Shown here piece after piece: positions 1 to 12,120 of a stretch of DNA of 64,000 nucleotides. Location of the stretch: contig VXAA01006076.1 of assembly GCA_013399115.1 (NCBI GenBank), forward strand, positions 1,061,408 through 1,125,407, given 5' to 3'. The position numbers and the translations under genes are program-made. The notes beneath the pieces were generated by a model. It saw only the letters and a list, made by a program, of their open reading frames with translations, had not been told where the DNA came from and did no database searches. This DNA is from Anseranas semipalmata. Lineage: Eukaryota; Chordata; Aves; Anseriformes; Anseranatidae. Numbering within the stretch: the stretch's first letter is position 1; each line of letters begins with the position of its first letter.

Positions 1-1603
1 TCAACTCTTCCCTGAAAGTAAATTGGGGTTCCTAGAAACCATTTAAGAGAGAGACCACGGCCCACAACGATTGCCACCATTTCTCACCCTCCTCCCTCCC
101 CCTGCCATACAGCATCTTCCACACAGCTCATTAGCAAAGGAAAACTATTACAGAAATCACCTACGAGAGGTCAGAAGAGTTACCTCAGAGCACTCTGCGA
201 CTGTAAAACTTCTTCCTTCCCACAGAAAGGTTTTCTCCCCATCCCAACTTCACTAGTCTCTTCTCTGTATCTTTAACATTTCAGAAAACTAAGGCAAAGT
301 TTCCCTCACTGTCACGACATCCCCTACTTTGCAGTTGCCACCCAACATGCAAAGCAATTTGGATATCTGGAGTGGGAAAGCGCTGGAATAATACATACAT
401 AACTATGCAATATGTCCTGAGTGGATGCAGCTGATTTCTCTCATGAACCCAATGTAATTTTTCATCCCTGACTGTAAAACCACTGGGCTGTTGTCAGAGG
501 TCCCTACCTTTTTTGCAACGATTAGCGAGGGGCTCAAGCTGAATTCTACCTGTGGTCGAAAGTTTTAATCACACATTGTGGACCTCTCAACATATCAAAG
601 GAAATCTGGGGCACAGGGAAGGACACGACCTAGCACATCAGTGTCAAAGGGGAGAAATAACTGCAGACAATCCGCAAGAGTACTAGCGAGCCTGCAGCTC
701 AAGTTGCCTGTGATCTTTAGTAGCAGCTGCAAAAAAATCAGGGCATAAAGACGGCGGGAGCAAGGCTGAGGAGGGGCTCCTCCCCAACATGGGTATCAGC
801 GGCCAGAACAGTCGGAGAAATTATACACCCCCCGAGAGCCCAGCGCCGCAGCCCGGCCATCTGCCGACCGGCTGCCTCCCAGAAGAGGGAGGCTTCCCTC
901 TGCTGCGGGGAAGGGGAGCCGAGGACTCCTCCCCCTGCCTGGCCATCCCAGTTTGGCAGTCTGTCTCCGCTGCCGCTCGCCCTGCTCTCGGAGGCACTCT
1001 TCCCATCGCCCGGGGTTTTACCGCTCTGGGCCATGCTCTGCTGTCGGAAGAAGAAAGAGTGGCCAGCGTGCGGAGCGAGCCCCCTTCCCGGAGGGCCTCC
1101 TTCGGAGACCGCTGAAAGAGAGGGTGAAAATTTCAGAGGGTTGATGAGATGCACGGAAAAATTTGTTCGGAGCTTCTGGTGAGCTCAGCTGGGAGAAGAC
1201 AGTGCTCCCATGGACTTCAGCCCCACAGACACCCGGTAGGGCAAACTCGATGTGAAATTCCTTCTGAGTGAACCCAGTACAGTTAGGGCTAGAAGTACAT
1301 ACACACACACACTTACTTGTTTTTTTATCCTCATGTCGAAAGGAAGCAGAGTCACTTGTGCTTTTAGTTTTAAAGTCTCCATAGTACATCAAATCTTGGC
1401 TGGGGAACCGTAAACAAAATCAAGCCAAAAAAACAAAAGCAAAAACAAACACTGATTCAGTAAGAGAGTCCCCGTGTCAATCTGCACTTCCCGCAGGCAG
1501 GGTGCCATGGCCCAAGTATGGAATTACTGTCACAGCATACTTCCCTATGTGGTCTACTGCTGCCAATTTTGTTACAAGCTCCCCCTCACCACTCCAATTA
1601 AAC

Positions 1604-1690
1604 AAACAAAAAACAAAAAACAGAAAAACAAGCAAAAAAACAACCACCACCACACACACACACACAAAAACAAACAAAAAGCCCACAAAA
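1604..1690. repeat. A-rich low-complexity tract with a short (CA)n core
   Basis: AAACAAACA-type repeats, then a (CA)n run of about eight units near 1,650-1,667, then further AAACAAACAAA. Simple-sequence origin is evident. A smaller (AC)n run lies near 1,299-1,312. Confidence 0.9.
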
Positions 1691-3651
1691 CCCCCAACCT
1701 TGTGAGAGCGAATATTGGATTAAAAGAAACGTTAGGATAAGGAGTTGGAAACATTGGAGACAAAAATCTCTCACCGATGCTCAGATACTGCTGGCACACA
1801 CAGATAAGCCTTCTGAAAGTTCAGATGCCAAATAATTGCCTGGATCCACTAGCTAGAATATCTATCATGTTGACAGTGTTTTAAGTCTTGTTTCATTTAA
1901 TTTACAAAATGCAACGGAAGAGTAAATACTGGAACGCTCTTGAGCTAAAACTGCTGGGAAAATGGCAAGCCTGACCTCTGTCTTATCCCAGTGTATTGTT
2001 CTGCACTTGAGATTAAAACCAAGAACCCTGACCAAACCAGAGGATGACAGAGAGCAGGAACAATAATAGACCACCTCCACCTTCTACCTAAGATATTTTC
2101 AAAGTAGTATGTGGGAGGAAAATGGAAAACAAGACTGGGAGAGCTCAACCTTTCCCTCAAAGACTATTTGAACAGGAATAGAATTACTCTCGTAGTTCCC
2201 TTTACAAAGTTAGCCAGCAAGAAAAATAATAGAGGTGATACTTTTATCCCATAAAAGCTTTAAATGCTGAAAAAGACTGATTCCCTCAGCCACCCAGCAT
2301 AACCATGCTTTTACAAGGGTCTCAGTAATAAGTGAAAAAAGACTTGTTGGGCATCTAATTCACAGTGCACAAGAGAACCTGTTTTTGCCTCTGTGATCTC
2401 TCTAGTTAAAAGAAACAAAAAAAAAATCAAGGTCTCATCAGAACAGACGTTTTATCACAGAATTAATTTTACGGACTGAAGATATTTCACCTTATGGGCT
2501 GGCACCTTTTAAGTTCTGAATTGGCAAGAAGGGACCAGCTTGGTGTTGGGAGTCACTCAGGTGTTAATGAGAGCACTAACTGACAGATGGCATTCAAGAT
2601 ATTTCCCCCCCTCTCCAATGAAGACAGTTTCTTTGCTACAGCAGAGATCAGGAAAGCTTAATTCTTAACAAGCATACAATGCTTCGGCACAAAGGCAAGC
2701 CCACTAGAAAGTAACGGGAAGGATTCAGGGTTTGCTGGGATGACCTCAGTCAAACATCATTAACAGGGTCAGGAGAAGCAAAGCCTATTTCAGAAGAAAA
2801 AATAATGTAAGGGCCCCCATGATCAATCTATCCTGGCTTGTCAGAAAGAGAAAGCTTAGGCTGACCTCAGAAGCAATATGAGTTACTACTACCAGCCTGA
2901 CCTTGAGCTCTCATGTAACAATGGAGACTTTTTTTTTTTACTGTATTAATGAGCTTTCTTATCTGAGGTGGGGGAGGAAGGCTTATGGACCAGCTTGTTC
3001 TTTACCTTCAAACCATTTACCTTACTCAGAAACTAAGTCAGGCATGATGCAGGGGAAAAAAAAGATACTACCTCATCCTTTTGGGAGGAAAAAAAGGGTC
3101 GGATAAGGCATATTCCCCATTTCCCTCCAAGCCCCGCGTGCAGCTCACTCAGAAGGTGTACAAACCAACATAAAGCACGTACTCCTTAGACCACGGGCCA
3201 ACTTGTCATCAGGGCAATCAGACTGGCAGAGGCTCAAGGGCAACAAGCACCATGAAAGGCCTCTCCTCAAAACACTTCATCGCAGCAGAGCAAAATGACC
3301 GAGGAGATGGAGATCCAGGAGCCATGACCTCAAGCTTCAACATCCACGTTTTGTTTCCAATCCAATCAGCAGCTTCTTGCATTGCTGCTGGAGATAGACC
3401 TCACAAATTCCAGCCAGGGACAGTCGCGAGGGAAGGAGTAACCTGTGGCCCCACCAAACCAGTGACAGACCTCAGCAAGGTCCAACACTGGCAGAGTCCC
3501 TGGGAGGGAGGAAACAAACCACCCAGCCTCGCCCTGCTTTGCAGTGTCCTCTGGAGTCATGCCTTCAGAAAACCAGCTGACCTACAAGGGTCTCTGAACA
3601 AAAGAAGGACAGTTTATGTTAATGGACCCTGAATAAGACCACAAAATAGGA

Positions 3652-3732
3652 AAAATAAAAATAAAAATAAAAATAAAATAAAATAAAATAAAATAAAATA
3701 AAATAAAATAAAATAAAATAAAATAAAATAAA
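3652..3732. repeat. (AAAAT)n microsatellite
   Basis: About 80 bp of near-perfect pentanucleotide AAAAT/AAATA repeats, with a few 6-nt AAAAAT units at the left end. It is not attached to a recognisable element on either side. The nearest repeat is the CR1 about 500 bp to the right. Such tracts are often polymorphic in length. Confidence 0.95.
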
Positions 3733-4239
3733 TCAAACTGGGCTCACCACACCTCCAGAGTGAAATTTCTCCTCACACAGAAAGAGCAGAGATTGCTGGA
3801 AGTATGGGGCCATCACAAGGCATGTGCAGGCTTGCCTCCTCTGCTCACCTTCAGTTAGAACTAGTTTTCTGAATGCAGACGCTGCCCAAACCTCAAGCAA
3901 TTCTGTGGCTTACCTGTGTGGCCATTCAGGAGTGTTGGCAGTGAAGGAGAGGGGAAAAATATTGAAGAATCAGAGTACAGATTGTGCTGTCTACACACAC
4001 TGGTCTATGTCTTCGCCTTTGCTGAACATGGGAAGACACATTCTTTCTACATTACAGCCATGGTTTTGTTTTAAACCATGACAACAAAAAATAGCTGGTT
4101 AGTGAACATTATGTAGCAGCAGCTCTTCCCTAAAGTAGTCTGGTCTAACTCCTGTATTGGGCAGTGAGAAATATGAGTGATCGGAGGTTTCCATATCCTT
4201 GAGAGATAGCTCAGTCTTCCACAAAAGTAGAGGACAGCA

Positions 4240-5045
4240 GAATCACAGAATCATTTAGGTTGGAAGAGACCTCCAAGATCACCTAGTCCAACCTATGACC
4301 TGACACTAACAAGACCTCCACTAAACCATGTCACTAAGCTCTACATCTAAACGTCTTTTAAATACATCCAGGGATGGTGACTCAACCACTTCCCTGGGCA
4401 GCCTGTTCCAATGCCTCACAACCCTTTCAGTAAAGAAATTTTTCCTAATATCCAACCTAAACTTCCCCTGGCGCAACTTTAGCCCATTCCCCCTCGTCCT
4501 ATCACCAGACACGTGGGAGAAGAGACCAATCCCCACCTCGCTACAGCCTCCTTTAAGGTACCTGTAGAGAGCGATAAGGTCGCCCCTGAGCCTCCCCTTC
4601 TCCAGGCTAAACAACCCCAGCTCCCTCAGCCGCTCCTCGTAGGACTTGTTCTCCAGACCCCTCACCAGCTTCGTTGCCCTTCTTTGGATCCGCTCCAGCA
4701 CCTCGATGTCCTTCCTGTAGTGAGGGGCTCAAAACTGAACACAGCGCTCAAGGTGCGGCCTCACCAGAGCCGAGTACAGGGGGACAATCACTTCCCTAGT
4801 CCTGCTGGCCACACTGTGCCTGATACAAGCCAGGATGCCGTTGGCCTTCTTGGCCACCTGAGCACACTGCTGGCTCATATTCAACCAATACACCCAGGTC
4901 CTTCTCTGCCAGGCAGCTTTCCAGCCACTCATCCCCCAGCCTGTAGTGCTGCCTGGGGTTCTTGTGCCCCTCAGCACCCCAGCAATTCCTGTTCCCTGCC
5001 ACTCACCTGCCCATCTCACAACCTGCCTCCAGAGCTCAAACATGG
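4240..5045 (-). mobile_element. CR1 non-LTR retrotransposon, 5'-truncated copy (avian type)
   Basis: The left end carries the CR1 3' terminus in reverse complement: two ATTCTRTG-type octamers, then the typical segment with TTTAGGTTGGAAGAGACC. On the minus strand, 4,321-4,701 encodes the C-terminal tail of CR1 ORF2 ([34 protein letters not shown] and [20 protein letters not shown] are visible). Upstream, about 4,729-4,960 encodes further RT-thumb sequence with the hallmark [20 protein letters not shown]. One in-frame stop (TGA where the family has Trp, after CVQF) and a frame change break the ORF. Because the 5' part of ORF2 and all of ORF1 are missing, the copy is dead on arrival, which is usual for CR1. 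The right boundary is approximate: similarity fades between 4,985 and 5,045. It is much better preserved than the other CR1 pieces here, so it is younger. Confidence 0.95.
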
Positions 5046-8000
5046 CACTGAGACCACCAACACAAACATGCTGAAGAAACGCTTAGAGGAGACATCAAGG
5101 TTCTAACGTAATTTAGGACCCTTCCTCCAACATGACAACACAAAGCTAGGACAGAGGTTCTCCAGCAGAAGGGCTGCTTGATGTTACTAAGGATATCTAG
5201 TTAACATTGTTGGATGCCATGGAATCCACCGTCTTCCCAGGTGAACTCCTAAACTATTCATATTCAGGAGAAAAAAGAATTAGCTCAGAAAAAACAAGGC
5301 TGTCAGCAGCTACGAGTATTTCAGTCCTGCCCCTCATCTTCCTCCATCTTACCTCAAGCAATCTTAAATAGAATAAACACTGGAGAAGCTGGAAGGGGAG
5401 CTGGCAGATATGCCGTATCCCACAGAGAAGCAGAATAGGAACAGCTATGGAGCGAGGCAGTGTCTCCAGGGAGGCTGAGAGAATGGAGAGCTGATGTGGG
5501 CTGTCTAGTCTAATAAGGGATCACACCACGGGAGCATGTGCTGGCTTGACAGAAGCAAGTGCAGCCACTTAACCTGGATGTGACAGCAGAAGTGGGAGCG
5601 TTGCTTTGCTACCCCCAAAAAAGGGGAGCACAAAGAAAGAAGGAGAAGCCACAAGGTCACCACAGCCGCTCACCCTTCGGGGAGGGTCCAGGACTGCATG
5701 TGCAGACTTCTCATAGCCATGACAGAAAAACTAAGCAACCAGGGAAATTTCCAGCTTGGCCTCTTTAGCACTACACTCACCAACACGTGGATTAGATGGA
5801 GATGTCCTTTTACCTCCTGTGAGCCAATGTGTGCTGCCTTCCACCTTATACAGACCCATTTTCCCCTCATGTGAAAACCATGAGGCAGCAGGTCCATCCC
5901 CCACAAAAGGAGAAGCCAGGTCTAAGAACTGAACTCACCTCACGAGCCAATGCGGCAATAGGGCATGCTCTAGCTTTCCTCAGCTGCCTACAGTCCATGC
6001 TTTTCCTGTGATTCTGCTTTTATCTAGCAACCACCCTATGCACAACACAACAGCCGGGAGTGACTTGTTTGTTGTTTTGCTGAGAGAAGACAGAAAAGCA
6101 GCAGAGATACTGGAGCTGATATAATGCTGTCCCGTATCAGCCAGCTCTGAAAAGGCCCTTCCCTTCGGCTGGCAAATGCTGGGGACAGGCAGGAGTGCTG
6201 AGATAAGTGTCTATTTGATCTTCTCTCCCCCATTCACCCTGGATTTCTCACTGCTTTATGTTCACAAACCGCCAAGGCAGCTAATCAGTGCTCCGTGACC
6301 CCTGTTAATTGGGCTGTGAGAGAGAAAGGCAGCACCGGCAGGAGAAATCACACATACCTGTTACTTTGAACTGTCCTGCCATTTTCCGTCTCCCTGCTTG
6401 CAGCAGCTCCAAGCACCCTTATGCGAGCCAGGGCTGCTCTATTTTCATCGCCAACCCCAGGAACAGCAGGAGGGGCCACAAATGTTACGTGTAGTTGTCC
6501 TACCTCTTAACACCTCAAGGTACAGGGAAGCAACAAAGAGGCATGCTCTCTCTCCACCCCAGCTCCTTCCACATGAGAAGGTGAAAGTGATTTTTGGTGA
6601 AGGAAACACAATCCAAAGGCACTGATGGCCCTTCTTCGACCCATGCCAAGGTGCTCCTCACTGCCCCTATCTGCATCCTTGTCACTCACCCTCTCCACTC
6701 CAAAATACCAGGAAGAAATGAGTAGATGCCCAGCATCCATTCCCCATCTCAAGAGAATGTCAGCCTCTTTGGCCAAGTAAGCCAGAGAAAGAAAGCAATT
6801 GGTTTGAAGATGTGAAGCACTGAAGGACAGAGAGGTTGGATTTGCCAGTTCCGGTGGATTACACAGCACTTGGAGGATGAGGAAGACGTGTATGGCTAAC
6901 TAGATGCACACTGGCTGCGGGGGCCTGCATTTGAGCTTTAGGTAGGAACAAGCGTTGCTTGCACGCTTTTGTTGTTTGGTTAGGGAAGGGAAGAAATAAG
7001 AATATGAACAGCAACAAAACCAGAGCAGCCAGAAACGTCCCAAACAACAGCTGGAAGTGTATGGTGGTAAAGGAAGAGAAAGTCCTGGGGGTAAAGAGGA
7101 TAAACAGGAGGATGTGTACACTGCCCAGACAGAGTAAGAGCATATTAATGAGAAAATAAAACTTAAAACATAATGACTATCTATTTTTCACTGCCAGCTC
7201 AACCCTTCACTCAGACTCAGTGAGTCTCTGCACAGCCTCCACGAAGGGAAAATTTATACTCTCAAAGTATGCAGGATTTTGTTGCAGAGGTATGGATAAA
7301 GAAGCAGGAACCTCCTCCCCCATTACTGACGCTGCAATTTGACTGAAAACTGATAATGACAAATCAATGGTTTAGAAAACTGGGCTAAAAAGGGGGAAAA
7401 AACCTAATTATGCTAAAAGATCCTGAAACATCACCGTGGTGAACAGATAGTAATTGCTATGTATATTTGTGAAAACATTAATTAAAACAGCAACAGATGC
7501 ACAGAAAGTATTATTGACTTTAAACGAGTACAAAGAGACAATTTAAAACAGTTTTTAAAATCTTCTTTTTCCTTAATTGTAACACTGCACAAATACGTGA
7601 TTATACTATTTTCCACAGGTATTGCTGGGTTTGACTCAGGATGACTATGTTCAACCCAAAGGTGGGTTTAAACACACCTGCCCAGCTTTGCTAGCATACT
7701 AACCCCGCAGATATTCTGTACTTCAGTTTATTCAATTTTACCTTTAAGATATTACCCTGAAACCATTACTCAAAAGGTGCAATAACAAATCAGTTGTCTT
7801 CCAGTGTGATGATGTACAGCCTATGAGAGGAGCAAAGAGAGGTTTAAACTCCAAGAGGAAATCAACTCTGTAATCAGCCACTAACGTGCATTTTCCTACC
7901 ACAACGTTAAAACATGCACCACAGCTCCAGAATGGAGGAAAGCAGATGATATTGCAGCTACTTTTTTTCTTCTTGCCTAAAAATACATGCCTTGAGATAT

Positions 8001-11000
8001 GGCTGAAATTCTAAAATAATGGGCATCTGGAAAGATCTAGGAACCTTCAGAAAACTCCCAGTAAGATGGTCTGTCAGATATCCTGTCTGTCTGAGCGGGA
8101 AGACGACTTGAGTGTCTGCCAAGCAATGAAAGGTTTCTGCTTCTTTATCAGGGGTTGCACTAAGAGAAAAGATCATTCCTGGAAATGAGCACTGGATATT
8201 AAAAAATAACAGCCGCCAAAAAAATTCTAGTAATTGATAGAGGCAGAATAACATGGGATGCTCACTTTGATGGACAGTCCATCAGTCACAGAGAAGGAGA
8301 CAAGATGCACGTCCCCAGCAGTGTCAGATGCTCTTTACCGGCCTTGAAAAATCAATCTGGTTAGCCAAGGAAGCCCAAGAAAGAGGCAATATCAGTTACT
8401 GAAGCTTCACCCAGAAACTGAGGCAGAGCTGGTACTAGAACAGGGTGGTACCATCCTGCATTACATTCAAGGTGGAAAAGGACCAAGGAAAGATGTTATC
8501 TCAGCCCAAGCCCCTACACTAAATTAATGATAGAATTGAAAATTTCTCTCTATCATGCCTGAAGGAAGTTTGGTGTTCAGGTGGCATGTAATACTGAGGA
8601 ATATCTCAAGGGAGATGTCTAAGTGTATGTCATCTCTTACTATGTGATGACATTGATCTTGTCTGGGGAAGGGCCAGGGAAAATGGCTTTCATTAAGCAA
8701 TGAATTCCCTGGAATGCTAGCAAATAGGGCTGAAGAGCTGAGGAGAGTCAGAACCCAATGCTTCCCTACCCGAAGAGATCCATCACTGCAGCTAGACTAG
8801 GAACATAATTCTTCCCTGACGGTGTAGTAAGATAAAGTGGTAAGAATCTCCTGAGACCCTAAAGTGCAGAGTTTTCTGCCAGGCTCAAAATCAGAAAATG
8901 AGTAACAGAATGGCGGGAGTGAGAAGAGGCTCAGCATCAGCACCAGGATGTGTACTGAAGGCACTGGTGCATATGCTGGTACGGACAGACAGGAAGGTAA
9001 CAGTGATGCAATGTCATGATGACCAGTGCTGGGGTTAGTGACACGGATGCACAAAGCGGAGATACAGAGTAGGAGAACCAGCTGAAGAGAGAATGCACTA
9101 ATCCGTAGGGCACAGCTGGTCTCCTGGTGAAACATTAGATCACCAAGAGAAGATTAAGCAGTACTGATGCCAAATTGGAGACTTTACAGGCACATCAGCA
9201 GGCAGTAGGCTTGATGACACTGACAGACTTAATGGTATCAGTAAATTATATCACTTTTGAATGCAAGTGGAAAGCAAAGAACCTACGTTCTCCTCAGAGC
9301 ACACACGCACAAAGAAATAAATCTGAGACACAGCAATTCCCAGGGTCAGTTTTAGAGCTTAAGAAGCAATTCCTAGGCCTCAAAACAAAACTGTCTGACC
9401 TGGACATTTCTGAGCACAACTTAACAAAGGGAGATGCCTTCCTTTCACAGATACAAGGCCAGTTTTTTTTTTTTTTAAAGGGAGTCAGACAAAGGCAGAA
9501 GGGTCCCTAAGCAGAGTGAAGTGCTGATCCTGAAATGCACTGAGCAGCAGGTGAAAGAGAAACTCTTCCAGTCTCAGCACGGATGGATGCCTCCCAGCAC
9601 CCCTCAGGAATTCGGAGTGCTACATTCTCTGTGCAGGTTATCAGACACTGAGGATGGGAATCACTTATAGGCATAACGATGCCACAGCCAAGACAGTGTT
9701 TGAAGCCTGGGGGCTTCTGCATTGCTTCTCTGTCAAGTACCTTGGGCTTTGAATAACAAAACACAATCCCCTAAGGGATCAAGAAAAAAAAAAAAAGGAA
9801 AAAAAAAACAGTGTTAGAATGGTTTATTACTAACCCAAGAACTATTTACAGGTTATTAGATGCAACAAAAAAGGGAGAGAGAAGGATCTGGGTGCTCAAC
9901 AGGCAAACAACAAGTACCTTGGGGAAAGCTAGCTCTGTCCATCAGTATTGGGGTGATGGGTAATGCTGGGGTGGGTGGAATGGGAGGCCTGCTAAGATGC
10001 AGGCTCCAGCTATTGCTTTGAAGGATTCTGCTAAGGCAGGCTTTGACTCATGTATGCTTGGTGTATAGCCAGAGCATACTGATCTGACCTGGAGGAGATG
10101 TGCAGTCCCTTAAGGGAAGGATCTCTGCTGCCACACAGACACAATTATGTGTGAGAATTGCTGTTACACAGTCTGCTCTTACCACACTGCCTCCATGTGC
10201 ACAGTTTGACTCTTAAGGCATCAAGTTATTTCCCCCCTTTTTGCATCTTACTATGTGTGATCTTGACAACCAACTGCACATGCCCAACAAGCCACTCCAG
10301 AGGTGATGAAATAAAGATGAAGCCATAGTAGTTTCTATCTCAGGAGGGATGAACACGGCCTTCTGGATGGTCCAGGATAAAGGAACATACCTAAAACCTG
10401 ACTTTTACCTGCTGACCTGATATGCCACTTGTGATGGCATTTCACTTCTCCCACCAATTACCTTCACCTGCACCTAACCATGCTTCAGGTTGTGCTTGTT
10501 GATTTTTATCTGTATGCTGCTTTCTTTCTACAATTATTATTTGATAGTGACACTCTTTCCAAAGAGATGCAGATCAACTCCTGGGAGCTGAAGCTGATCG
10601 ACTTAAGAAAGACACAAATACATCTCCTATATTCTGAAGGAGCAGATGAGAATAAGGCTCACTGTGCTCCACACTGAGACTGGAAGAGGATCATTACTTA
10701 CTATTCATTCCTGGATCCTTGAAGAACAAGCGAAGCCAGCTTAATGCTGCATTGTTTATTCTTAGTGCCCATCAACAGAAAGCATGCTCCCAATTCATAG
10801 CCATAAGGAAACACAACAGTACTGCTGCTCCGTAAGCTCTTCTGATTGTTTAGGGGTTGTAGAGAGGACCTTAGGGTATTATAGTGATGATGAGCACTGT
10901 GGGGAAGAAGCTAGAGTTATTGTGTTGATGATGATGGGGAAATAGGACACATGCATGTATTATGGCACAAATCCATATGAAACAAATCCTTATTTGTCTT

Positions 11001-11939
11001 GCTGCTCATAGAAAAATATGCTTAATGTGGGAGAAGAGAATCTCTTTTGAGGCAAAAATACCTAGTGTGAGGTTGCCTTGAAGCAAACAAGCTTAGCAAA
11101 TTAGTTTCCTACAACCAGCCCCAGAGATTAAGTATTTTGGGGGACAATGAGTAAGATCAAGTTTTTACAGATAAACAAGTAGGTCCTTAAGAAGACCTTT
11201 TCAGGATTTGTTTCAGAACAGTTTTTTCCTCTTCTTTTCTCCAGAGTTTCAGCTACTACACTGGTTGAGCCAGAAGGGAACTGAGTAAGGAAGGAAGATA
11301 AAATGAGGTAAAACTGAAAGCATAGATGACACATCAAATCATTGTGGTAGCTTCACAGCTAGGCAGCACCCACCCCAGCTGCTCATCAAGATCACCGGGG
11401 TTAAAGGGCTCCAAGAAAATAATCTCAAAACTCCTCCAATATTCATCCTTGGGCTAAGGATTGGTTTCAGAACCTGGATGAGGTGCTGGGAGGCGGCCTG
11501 CAAAAACAACTGTGCACAAAGTGAGGGCAAAGGTTTCACATGGAGAGGACTTCCACATCCCATCTCTCTTTTTCCTTCACTCTTTCTGTGTCTTTTCCCT
11601 TCTTCCTAAGAAGCAGATGTTTTCACATGCTTTCTTAATTTACTTCTTTGTCATTGCTTTCTTCCTCCTGTCAAAAGTATTTGGTTTACAACATCAAGAA
11701 CTTAAACATACAGCTGTCCATTTCATATTTCAAACAGTGACAGCAGCATGATGACATCATTGCAGTCTCCAAGACACTTCACTGACTGTTCTTTATTCAT
11801 CCTTTTAAGTTTAGCCACATATTCCTTCCCGTCAATGTTTTGCATAACTCCCCCTCCCCAGCTATCCAATCTATTTGTCTCTCATCTATCTGCACTGACA
11901 ATAACAGAGCTTTCACACACACTGGCTTTACTTCCATTT
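5046..11939. other. Intronic sequence without recognisable features
   Basis: Ordinary non-coding sequence with short A or T runs (for example 9,464-9,477 and 9,783-9,809). Open frames up to 120 codons are present but show no known domain, codon pattern or splice context. A piece at about 8,410-8,450 loosely resembles a reversed MIR but is too weak to call. Confidence 0.6.
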
Positions 11940-12120
11940 TCTTTCTTTATTCTCCACCACTCCTATGGAATAGCACTTCCAGATCATGTCACCAACTTTT
12001 CTTCAAGTTCTTCGTTAAAGATTCATTTTATCCATCTGAGAATCAAAGACATTTACTCAGCTTTATTTATACTTGAACTCTATAATTTTATTCCACTGTG
12101 CTACTCATTAATCTCTGAAT
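11940..12120 (+). mobile_element. Possible L2-like LINE 3' relic
   Basis: A CTATGGAATAGCACTTCCAG stretch near 11,960, followed by TTCTTCAAGTTCTTCGTTAA at 11,999 and a TTCATTTTATCC piece, follows the order of the L2 C-terminus (family: WN.LP...R followed by FK..LK..LF). The match is weak and the pyrimidine-rich composition makes coincidence possible. Confidence 0.3.

Noticed and set aside
790..1110. GC-rich block considered as an exon or promoter
   Set aside because: Open in several frames on both strands, with no splice pair or protein similarity. CpG density is modest.
4513..5106. 197-codon open frame on the plus strand
   Set aside because: It is antisense to the CR1 ORF2 fragment, a known by-product of CR1 sequence.
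8400..8460. Possible reversed MIR (AGAAACTGAGGCAGAGCTGG)
   Set aside because: Only about 30 bp of resemblance and no head or tail. Below the level needed for a call.
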